Origin: Lactonifactor longoviformis DSM 17459 | Lineage (GTDB): Bacteria > Bacillota > Clostridia > Lachnospirales > Lachnospiraceae | Direction: 5' to 3' | Length of the DNA stretch: 64,000 nucleotides | NCBI RefSeq assembly: GCF_900129135.1 | Contig: NZ_FQVI01000001.1 | Span: forward strand, 367,085-431,084 | In this document: piece after piece, positions 51,125-57,521 of the stretch | Position numbering within the stretch: position 1 is the stretch's first letter | How the letters are laid out: each line of letters begins with the position of its first letter | Position numbers and translations under genes: made by a program | Notes under the pieces: generated by a model | Seen by the model: the letters and a program-made list of their open reading frames with translations, nothing else | Told to the model about the DNA's origin: nothing | Database searches by the model: none

Positions 51125-52904
51125 GGTCGGTGTCCTCCTGCAAATCTGCTTCGCTGATTTCGTAATAGTCAAAGGGTTCGTCCGGCTTTACAAGGGCGGG
51201 TCTGCGCCTTAAATGCTTTTCCATATCAAAGGTATTTTTCTTGTCATAGTCGGAAAGATATTTATAGTTGGGGTGCTTTGTAATGTCATACTTATCAGAG
51301 AAGAACGGGCGTACCCCTCGTAGTTGTAAGATACATTTCCCGCCGTCCATGACTGCAATTTCATCTTCGGTCATAAGCTGCTTGCCTAACTTCTGATAGT
51401 TCAGCCCATGTGATACCTCACGCCCCCGGTTCTCGGAAGTGTTGAAGCTGTCAATGGTTTCTTTCCCCAAGATTTCCGACATTTCTTTGAGGGTGGTTTT
51501 CTCCTTGCCGCCCAAGAAAAGGGTGGTGTCGCAGTTGCCGGCTATGGTATCGGCGTTATCTTTGTATATCGCCTTTAGCTGCGACTGGCTTTGCAGAATG
51601 ATTGAAGCAGAGATTTCCCGGCTTCGGATAGTGGCTATGAGCTTTTCAAACTTCGGTATCTGCCCGATATTTGCAAACTCGTCTAACAGACAGCGTACAT
51701 GGACGGGCAGCCTGCCGCCGTATTCATCATCTGCCTTGTCGCAAAGAAGATTGAAAAGCTGCGTGTAAAGAATACTCACAACAAAGTTAAAAGTGTCGTC
51801 GGTGTCGCTGATAATGACAAACAGGGCGGTCTTACGGTCGCCTATGGTATCAAGTTCCATTTCGTCGGTTTCCATAAGGTCGCGCAGCTCTTTAATGTCA
51901 AAAGGGGCAAGCCGCGCCCCGCAGGAAATGAGGATAGAGCTTCTTGTCTTTCCCGCAGATAACAGGAATTTCTTATACTGCCGGACAGCAAAGTGTTCCG
52001 GGTCTTTTTCCTCCAACCGTTCAAACATAAGGTCAACGGGGGACTGAAATTCCGGGTCGTCCTCGCGGGCTTCACTGGCATTTATCATTTCAAGCAGCGT
52101 CGTAAAATTCTTTTCTTCCTCCGGGGCTTCGTACCAAATGTAGCCGATAAGGGCGCAGTAAAAGAGCCGTTCCGATTTTATCCAAAAATCTTCCCCTGCT
52201 TTTTCCCCGTCCCCTTTGGTGTTGGCAATCAAAGTATTTACCAGTTTCAAAATGTCTTTTTCGCTGCGGAGATAGGCAAAGGGATTGTATTTCATGCTTT
52301 TTTTGAAGTTAATGGTGTTCAGCACCTTTATCCGATACCCGCCCCGCTGTAAGAGCTTCCCGCACTCGACTAAAACCGTTCCTTTCGGGTCGGTTACAAC
52401 GTAGCTTGAGTGCATTTGCATAAGGTTGGGCTTTACGAAAAATCTCGTCTTGCCGCTGCCGCTTCCCCCGATAACAAGGATATTTTTATTCCTTGCATAC
52501 TTTGGCTGCTTTGGGCGGCTGTTCATGGTAAGCCGTTCCGTCTGTGTGAGCAGCACGTTATTTTGAAATACCGGGTCGGTGTAGGGCTTTATATCTTCGG
52601 CGTTGCCCCAACGGGCAGAGCCGTATTCGATACCTTTCCGGTATTTCTTCGCATTCTTGCCTTTTACATAGACAATCAGCCGGATAAGGACAGCCCCTAC
52701 AATACCGATAAGCAAATCCATAGGTGCAAGGCTCGGAAGCGGGTTTGCAAAGGCAGCGGAAAAGCCGTCTGCAAGGGAAAGCACCTTGCCGGACAGGTCA
52801 GCCCCCGGAGAGAGCCGCACCGCCTGTCCGATTTTGTCAAAGAGATAGACAAAGAGCAGATAGGGGGCATTTAGGATAAGCAGCTTTTTAAGTTCCGGCT
52901 TCAT
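51117..52904 (-). CDS. VirD4/TraG-type coupling protein
   Basis: 595 residues. Two N-terminal helices, then the AAA-type core: Walker A VIGGSGSGKTRFFVKPN near residue 150, SYVVTDPKGTVL, Walker B region VRCLLDEFANIGQIP and sensor ILQSQSQLKAIY. It brings the relaxase-DNA complex to the VirB4 channel. ATG 52904 follows GGGAGG and overlaps PcfB by 4 bp. Confidence 0.95.
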   Translation of the reverse strand: MKPELKKLLILNAPYLLFVYLFDKIGQAVRLSPGADLSGKVLSLADGFSAAFANPLPSLAPMDLLIGIVGAVLIRLIVYVKGKNAKKYRKGIEYGSARWGNAEDIKPYTDPVFQNNVLLTQTERLTMNSRPKQPKYARNKNILVIGGSGSGKTRFFVKPNLMQMHSSYVVTDPKGTVLVECGKLLQRGGYRIKVLNTINFKKSMKYNPFAYLRSEKDILKLVNTLIANTKGDGEKAGEDFWIKSERLFYCALIGYIWYEAPEEEKNFTTLLEMINASEAREDDPEFQSPVDLMFERLEEKDPEHFAVRQYKKFLLSAGKTRSSILISCGARLAPFDIKELRDLMETDEMELDTIGDRKTALFVIISDTDDTFNFVVSILYTQLFNLLCDKADDEYGGRLPVHVRCLLDEFANIGQIPKFEKLIATIRSREISASIILQSQSQLKAIYKDNADTIAGNCDTTLFLGGKEKTTLKEMSEILGKETIDSFNTSENRGREVSHGLNYQKLGKQLMTEDEIAVMDGGKCILQLRGVRPFFSDKYDITKHPNYKYLSDYDKKNTFDMEKHLRRRPALVKPDEPFDYYEISEADLQEDTDHE

Positions 52905-53383
52905 AGCGATACCTCCCTGTCCTTTTTCTTCACTTTTTCCCTCTGTGCGTTCAGAGCCGCCGCCTTTTCTTTGAGGGAAACAATCAGCTTGCGGATAGAG
53001 GGCTTTTGTTCCTGCGTCAGCTTCTTTGCGGAAAACTCCTTGAAAGCTGCGGTCAGTGCGTCCGCGTCCCGTCCCTTAAAAAACACAAGATAGCGGGGCG
53101 GGGTTTCGGTGCTGTCTTTCTTTAAGGCAAAGTCAATCCCGTATTTTTTCGCCGTACTCTCAAAGGCTTTGATATTGTCCTTTGTGATTTCAATGTTGGA
53201 AACGCCCGCGTTCTGCTTCATAAGCTGCTTTAGGGTCTGCTTGCCATGCGGGATTTTCTGTTTGTCATGCTGCTTTTTCATCTGTGCAAGCAGGGCTTTC
53301 ATAGCCTTTTGGAGCTGCTGCGCGGTCAGCTTTCCGGTCTTGATGTAAAGGGCTATGGTCTTTTCGTTGGTTTCCTCCTGCAA
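52901..53383 (-). CDS. PcfB-family transfer protein
   Basis: 160 residues from TTG 53383 after AAAGGAGG. LYIKTGKLTAQQLQKAMKALLAQMKKQ and GKQTLKQLMKQNAGVSNIEIT are PcfB features; C-terminal lysine-rich coil. In pCF10 PcfB-type proteins sit upstream of and assist the coupling protein PcfC; the same pairing is seen here. Confidence 0.88.
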   Translation of the reverse strand: MQEETNEKTIALYIKTGKLTAQQLQKAMKALLAQMKKQHDKQKIPHGKQTLKQLMKQNAGVSNIEITKDNIKAFESTAKKYGIDFALKKDSTETPPRYLVFFKGRDADALTAAFKEFSAKKLTQEQKPSIRKLIVSLKEKAAALNAQREKVKKKDREVSL

Positions 53384-53476
53384 TGGGTGTCCTCCTTTCG
53401 TGTTCTATGGTGGTATGCCCGCCGCCGGGAAACGGGACGGGCATGAAAAAAGAGCATCCGCTTTCACGCCGCCCTG

Positions 53477-53698
53477 TTAAATCCGTACCCGCAGCCCGGA
53501 AAGGTCTGCCGCCCGAATACCCACAAGATACCAGTTGTCCCCGTACTCCATACGGGTCGGCTTCCATTTGCCCCGCACAAAGACCTCCATGCAGTCGCCG
53601 CAATGCAATCCCCCGTAATAGTCGTTTACGTCAAAGCGAATGTCGTAGCGGTCAGCGGTTTCATCAAAAATCAAAGCTCCTGTTTTCTGTGTCATCAT
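53477..53698 (-). CDS. DUF5348 protein
   Basis: 73 residues. GALIFDETADRYDIRFD, YYGGLHCGDCMEVFVRGKW and WYLVGI form a compact beta-rich domain. ATG 53698 after AAAGGAGGATTTT. Standard small gene between Rep and PcfB in these elements; function unknown. A GC-rich hairpin (GCCCG...CGGGC) fills the gap to pcfB. Confidence 0.82.
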   Translation of the reverse strand: MMTQKTGALIFDETADRYDIRFDVNDYYGGLHCGDCMEVFVRGKWKPTRMEYGDNWYLVGIRAADLSGLRVRI

Positions 53699-53719
53699 AA
53701 AATCCTCCTTTGGGTTGGT

Positions 53720-54694
53720 TTACAGGCTTTCGCCCTCGTTGCAGGTGTAATCGGGTATGCCCTTGCTTCTTGCCGACTGGATAGTGCGCCCGCCGTACAT
53801 ATCGTGAGATACAAGGGACGTGTAATAGCTGCCAATCGTAGACGGAGCATTGAAAAGGGCAGCTTTCATGTACTGCTTGATGTTGCGGATTTTGGTGGTG
53901 TTTTCCTGCATACAGTCCAGTACAAAGCGGATATGTTCGCTGTTCAGTTTCATAAATTTTGCTTTTACAAGCTCTGCCGGGTGGTCGTCCCCGGCGATAC
54001 GGATTGTTCTTCGTTTGGTGCAGACGGTTTCAAGAATAAGGGCAAGGATTTCCTCTATCCTGTCCCGGTCAAGGTATCTGTCCTGTATCAGATAGTCGTA
54101 CTCGATATTGTCCTTGATGATTTCCTCATACACGCTGTATGCGTCTGTCGCTTCCTTTCGCTTCCGTTCCGGCAGCTGTGCCGCGTCCTCTAAGGGAGAG
54201 GGATTTAGGGAATGGAAAGGAATGGAATGGGTACTTGATATATCTGTATTTAATTTTTCTTTTTTTGGTAAGTTAGTTTTTTGTATCTCTTTATTTAATT
54301 GCGTTGGATTTTCCGACGTCGGGTTATCCGGTGTCGGATTTTCCAATATCGGCTTATCCGCTGTTGGATTTTCCAATACCGGACAATCCAATGCCGGGGG
54401 CTGTGGCTGTTCGTAAATGGTGTACTCAATAGCGGTCATTTTGCCTTTCTCGTCGCGTCCCTGCCGCCTTGTGATATATCCGGCTTTTTCAAGCTCCCAT
54501 ACAGCGGTGCGGATAGCGTCGATACTTTCCCGGTTGATAAGGGACAGCCCTGCAAGGGTGTAGTCCCAATCTTCGGGAAGTGAGAGCATTTGCGACAACA
54601 AGCCCTTTGCCTTTAGGGAAAGTTCCTTGTTGCGTAAATGGTGGTTGCTCATAACCGTATAACCTTTGTTCTTTTCCACGCGGAAAACTGCCAT
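53720..54694 (-). CDS. Replication initiator-like protein (RepA_N/DUF6017 type)
   Basis: 324 residues from ATG 54694 after AAAGGAGTGATGAAGCT; a longer frame reaches 54778 without a site. N-terminal winged helices (GYTVMSNHHLRNKELSLKAKGLLSQMLSLPEDWDY) as in RepA_N initiators, a central Pro/Asn repeat (ENPTPDNPTSENPT) and a C-terminal DUF6017 domain. It probably starts replication of the excised circle. The central repeat corresponds to six 15-bp DNA repeats, a possible origin inside the gene. Confidence 0.85.
   Translation of the reverse strand: MAVFRVEKNKGYTVMSNHHLRNKELSLKAKGLLSQMLSLPEDWDYTLAGLSLINRESIDAIRTAVWELEKAGYITRRQGRDEKGKMTAIEYTIYEQPQPPALDCPVLENPTADKPILENPTPDNPTSENPTQLNKEIQKTNLPKKEKLNTDISSTHSIPFHSLNPSPLEDAAQLPERKRKEATDAYSVYEEIIKDNIEYDYLIQDRYLDRDRIEEILALILETVCTKRRTIRIAGDDHPAELVKAKFMKLNSEHIRFVLDCMQENTTKIRNIKQYMKAALFNAPSTIGSYYTSLVSHDMYGGRTIQSARSKGIPDYTCNEGESL
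54304..54393. repeat. Six 15-bp tandem repeats inside the Rep gene (iteron-like)
   Basis: Units start at 54304, 54319, 54334, 54349, 54364 and 54379; the pattern is yCGGnTTwTCCnnTn, alternating a TTTTCC and a TTATCC type (TTGGATTTTCCGACG, TCGGGTTATCCGGTG...). RepA_N plasmids are known to carry origin iterons in the middle of rep. Confidence 0.7.
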
Positions 54695-54721
54695 AGCTTC
54701 ATCACTCCTTTGGTTGGATTT

Positions 54722-54833
54722 GTTACGCAGTAGAAACGCGGTTTTGAGGGAAAAGGTATCAACCCTTGCCTTTCTCATTTCCGCGCTCTAAGAGCCGCAT
54801 AAATCAAGGCTTTATTTGCCCTTACTGCGTAAC
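54722..54833. repeat. 112-bp repeat with terminal inverted repeats, copy 2
   Basis: Opens GTTACGCAGTAG and closes TACTGCGTAAC, the same length and orientation as copy 1 at 34792-34903. It lies 28 bp upstream of the Rep start. Flanks are otherwise unrelated. Confidence 0.75.
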
Positions 54834-54843
54834 ATGAGGGCAT

Positions 54844-54891
54844 AAAAAAAGCAGCGTTCCTGTTCTCCTGTGTGGGAGTGAGAAACGCCGC
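54844..54891 (-). terminator. Terminator at the right end of the ICE
   Basis: On the minus strand GCGGCGTTTCT and AGGAACGCTGC pair (two G-T wobbles) with inner CTCC/GGAG, followed by seven T. It would stop leftward transcripts entering from the major pilin gene. Confidence 0.75.
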
Positions 54892-55002
54892 CTTATAGGT
54901 GGTGCTTATTTTATTTTTTCTTTTCGACGTGCCGCGTAAGGTGGTGTAGTGGTTTATCCGGCAGCTTCGCAGGTGCTTTTGCATATCAAGGCTCAATTCG
55001 TT

Positions 55003-55025
55003 AAAAGTAGTAAATGAGTAGTAAA
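55003..55025. other. Right ICE junction
   Basis: AGTAGTAAAT (55006-55015) is the exact inverse of the left-end ATTTACTACT. It is followed by GAGTA and GTAAAATC. The wider stretch AAAAGTAGTAAATGAGTAG resembles the flank left of the left end. Confidence 0.6.
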
Positions 55026-55110
55026 ATCAATCTGCAAACCTGCGAATATGCCCGTAAATCAAGCATTTTTCAAGACAATCAACTAATTTTAGTTAAAAAC
55101 GACATATTAC

Positions 55111-55599
55111 TTACGGTGTTGTTGTTTCAAGTTTTACACTGTTAGTCGTAATGGTAGATGCATTCTGAACGGTCCAGCCTTTTTCCACTGCACTATCTCC
55201 AGTTCCAGATGCTTCTGAATTATATACAGCTGTCTTCTTTCCATTACTATAAGAAAGAGTCTTTACTTTATACGTCGCTGGATCTACTACGACACTGTAA
55301 GAACCATCTAAGTCTCCATCCGTTAAATCAGCAATTTCTTTTATAACATCTGCCTCAACAAAATTAGTTGTAGCATCTTTTTTCTCGTACTCCTCAGACA
55401 ACGCCGTCTGAGCCGCCATCAAAGCTGTTCTTCCCTCTGCAACTACCTGCTTATCCTGTGCCTTCCTAATATACCCAGTCAGCGCCGGAATCAAAATAGC
55501 CATTAAGATCGCCAAAATTACTAAAACAACGATCAACTCAACCAGCGTAAAACCCTTTTTATTCTTCCTGGAATCTCTCAATTTTTTCATTACATTCAT
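55111..55599 (-). CDS. pilA: Major type IV pilin
   Basis: 162 residues. Class III prepilin leader MNVMKKLRDSRKNKKG, cleavage after Gly16, mature start FTLVELIVVLVILAIL with Glu at +5 (residue 21), then the pilin helix and a Ser/Thr/Lys-rich beta domain. AAAGGAAGTAG is the ribosome site. It has its own consensus promoter and a long leader, as expected for the most abundant subunit. The ICE is inserted about 90 bp after its stop. Confidence 0.95.
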   Translation of the reverse strand: MNVMKKLRDSRKNKKGFTLVELIVVLVILAILMAILIPALTGYIRKAQDKQVVAEGRTALMAAQTALSEEYEKKDATTNFVEADVIKEIADLTDGDLDGSYSVVVDPATYKVKTLSYSNGKKTAVYNSEASGTGDSAVEKGWTVQNASTITTNSVKLETTTP

Positions 55600-55840
55600 G
55601 TAAATCTACTTCCTTTCTCTCCTTTTCTATATGTTCCCGCACTTGCCCCACGGCTCGTGACGTTATAAAACAGATACAGAGGCTTTGCGCCTAAATTACC
55701 CTTAGAAGCCTTTCTGTACCTGATGAACACCAATAATTATCCCTGGTCCTCTCCTCAAATCTGGCCTTATCTTCTCAGAACTCAGCCAATTCTATGTACT
55801 TTAGATATATTTTATAACTTCTATAAATTGTACATTCTTA
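55600..55840 (-). promoter_or_regulatory. Long structured 5' leader of the major pilin gene; possible cyclic-di-GMP riboswitch variant
   Basis: About 240 bases between the predicted start of transcription and the ATG. TACAGA-AA-GGCTT (5' arm) pairs with AAGCC-TCTGTA, enclosing CTAA/TTAG and ending GCGCAAAGCC (55681-55690), which matches the CGCAAAGCC core of class I c-di-GMP riboswitches. A downstream CACGAGCCGTGGGGCA element could be the second hairpin. The AAACC half of the consensus is missing, so this is only a candidate. Confidence 0.35.
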
Positions 55841-55846
55841 ACAAAA

Positions 55847-55875
55847 ATTATACAGTACTCTCCTGTGTAAGTCAA
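55847..55875 (-). promoter_or_regulatory. Major pilin promoter
   Basis: Minus-strand TTGACT (55870-55875), 17-bp spacer, TATAAT (55847-55852); close to consensus sigma-A. Confidence 0.85.
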
Positions 55876-55934
55876 CAAAAAGGAGTCGCAAAATCAGCAC
55901 AATTCTACATATTATTTGCAGAATCGTATTTGCG

Positions 55935-56558
55935 TCAGCTGCCTTCTACCTGCACATCATTCGGGTCCAGATCGATGCATTCCACGCATTTTTCTGTTGT
56001 TTTTTTGTACCGGCCTTTTTCATCCGATACCGTTAGAGTCACCTGAATACATGCAGTGTTTTCTATCTTTCGGAATCTTACGTCCACCTGGTTTTTCTTG
56101 TAGAACCCCTTCCCCATATACCACTGGGATCCCTCATAGAGGATGGCTCCATCCGGGGAGTTATTCTCATATATGGGCTGGTATTCCAGAAGGAGTCCTT
56201 TCTGGTTTCCCTCCCCGTCTGCCTGCGTGCTCATCCGCACCGGATTGCCGTCCTTGTTGCTGTATTCTGCCACAAGATAGTTCCCGTCGCTGTCCTCCCC
56301 TGAGAGCATCACGCTTCCCTTTACCCGGTCTGCATCCACCTCTGTGGCAGTCTCCGATGCATAGGTCAGCTCCTCCACTACCTTTTCCATCACAACATTG
56401 CTGATATCCTGAATACGGTTTCTGTTGATAATACGCAGATAGACATTGGTAAACGAAGAGACCAGCATGGCAGCAGATACCATGAAGATCCCGGCTATGG
56501 CAAATGCCACCATAAGCTCCACCAGTGTGGTTCCGTTTGTCTTCTTCAGCTCATTCAT
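55935..56558 (-). CDS. Minor pilin with prepilin leader (PilW/ComGF-like position)
   Basis: 207 residues. NGTTLVELMVAFAIAGIFMVSAAML: cleavage after Gly9, Glu at +5, helix to about residue 35. The soluble part has two cysteines near the end (NTACIQVTL, EKCVECIDL) that may form a disulfide. It is the last gene before the pilin promoter region and lies 22 bp below the next minor pilin. Confidence 0.85.
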   Translation of the reverse strand: MNELKKTNGTTLVELMVAFAIAGIFMVSAAMLVSSFTNVYLRIINRNRIQDISNVVMEKVVEELTYASETATEVDADRVKGSVMLSGEDSDGNYLVAEYSNKDGNPVRMSTQADGEGNQKGLLLEYQPIYENNSPDGAILYEGSQWYMGKGFYKKNQVDVRFRKIENTACIQVTLTVSDEKGRYKKTTEKCVECIDLDPNDVQVEGS

Positions 56559-56580
56559 TTGTCATTCCCTACTCTCCGCC

Positions 56581-56898
56581 CTAAGGGGTAAAATAATAGA
56601 TTACCTTATCCGTATCATCGCTGCTCTTCCCGCAGAAATGGGGATTCAGCTTTACTGCAATGGACGAACCGCTTGCCCCGTCCTCAGTCATATTCAGGAT
56701 GCTGGGTGTAGTCTGCGGATTGTCCCCTGTGTAGTAAGTATTCACTGCCTCCGTGGTCTCTTGTAAGATTTTATCAGCTTTTTTGGACAGGTTCAGTGAT
56801 AAAGTCACTGAGCGGGAAAATAGTAAAATAATAATCATCAGAATAGCAAAGGAAACGATCACACTTACAAGAGTAGTTCCCTTTTTATTTTGTATCAT
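56581..56898 (-). CDS. Minor pilin lacking Glu5
   Basis: 105 residues. NKKGTTLVSVIVSFAILMIIILLF: prepilin cleavage after Gly7, but +5 is Ser rather than Glu, as in tip-type minor pilins (GspK, PilX groups). Small soluble domain with one cysteine. Its ATG overlaps the stop of the upstream gene. Confidence 0.8.
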   Translation of the reverse strand: MIQNKKGTTLVSVIVSFAILMIIILLFSRSVTLSLNLSKKADKILQETTEAVNTYYTGDNPQTTPSILNMTEDGASGSSIAVKLNPHFCGKSSDDTDKVIYYFTP

Positions 56899-57521
56899 TA
56901 TTCATCCCTCCCGATTCTGTTCCAGGTTCCGTCCCACACATTTTTTTCACCGGTTTCGCCGCCGCCTTCCTTTTCCACTGTGGCCCGGTATCTTGTGGTG
57001 ACGTTGTATTCCTGCTTTCTGAAACTGCAGGTTACGATTACCACAAGCTCACTGTCTGTATACTCCGGATGTTCCGGATCGTTGACTGCCTCCTCGTCAT
57101 TGGTCTGCCAATACATCTTTACCTTTAACGTTCCCGCCTTTTCCTCAACCTCCGGCTGGAACGCGGTATCAATGGAAAAATTCTTCATGGCATTCATCTC
57201 ATTATGGACACCGGAGGTATCGTCCTCATCATAGTACGGCCACTTCTGGTCTTCTATCTCCTGGCGGATACCCATGGTTAACTGATTGGTATCACGCCCC
57301 AGATAGTCTTCCAGGAGCTTGCTAAAGGAGATGGCCGACATCCGGCACTGTTCCTGGGCATATGACTGGTTCGCCCGGCTGACTGCCACAGAGGAGGCCA
57401 GGATCAGCGACAGAGCCAGAGCCATAAAAAGAGCCATCAGACAGAGCACTACGATCATAGTATACCCCTCCCGTTTCCGGGAGGCGGCATACAGCTTATC
57501 TTTCCCTTTACTCCTTGTCAT
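56898..57521 (-). CDS. PilX/GspK-like minor pilin
   Basis: 207 residues. A basic 19-residue leader ending REG, then YTMIVVLCLMALFMALALSLIL; +5 is Val, not Glu. The soluble domain is acidic and ends in GTWNRIGRDE. It overlaps the giant GLUG gene upstream by 14 bp and the next pilin by one base. Likely part of a priming or tip complex that carries the adhesin. Confidence 0.8.
   Translation of the reverse strand: MTRSKGKDKLYAASRKREGYTMIVVLCLMALFMALALSLILASSVAVSRANQSYAQEQCRMSAISFSKLLEDYLGRDTNQLTMGIRQEIEDQKWPYYDEDDTSGVHNEMNAMKNFSIDTAFQPEVEEKAGTLKVKMYWQTNDEEAVNDPEHPEYTDSELVVIVTCSFRKQEYNVTTRYRATVEKEGGGETGEKNVWDGTWNRIGRDE

Larger units (their letters stand above)
23064..55015. mobile_element. Tn1549/Tn916-family integrative conjugative element, about 32 kb
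   Basis: Bounded by ATTTACTACT (23064-23073) and its exact inverse AGTAGTAAAT (55006-55015). Integrase and excisionase are at the left end; the full set of Tn1549-type backbone genes follows (Orf7/Orf8-like, MobC, relaxase, topoisomerase III, DUF4366, DUF4315, CD1108-like hydrolase, VirB4, PrgI, Maff2, VirD4, PcfB, DUF6017 Rep). Both flanks are parts of one type IV pilus locus, confirming insertion. Cargo: an ABC transporter with two-component system, a VanZ-like gene and a SnoaL-like gene, all visibly AT-rich. No antibiotic-resistance gene of known class (tet, erm, vanA/B) was seen. Confidence 0.9.

Noticed and set aside
54304..54393. CRISPR-like array
   Set aside because: Units are contiguous 15-mers without spacers and lie inside a coding frame; no cas genes are present.
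24292..54994. 14-bp inverted match GAGCCTTGATATGC (24292) and GCATATCAAGGCTC (54981) as integrase arm sites
   Set aside because: In 32 kb a 14-bp match is expected by chance, and the left copy is 1.2 kb inside the element, upstream of int, which is an odd place for an arm site.
54775..54996. A 73-residue open frame upstream of rep
   Set aside because: It runs through a terminator and the 112-bp repeat, has no ribosome site, and rep starts more convincingly at 54694.
23064..55015. Tetracycline, macrolide or van resistance operon in the ICE
   Set aside because: No tet, erm or D-Ala-D-Lac ligase-type gene is present; only a VanZ-like gene and a peptide-type ABC module were found.
55600..55840. 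Calling the pilin leader a canonical class I c-di-GMP riboswitch
   Set aside because: Only the CGCAAAGCC half fits; the GGGCAAACC half and the tetraloop receptor are not recognisable, so it is kept as a candidate only.
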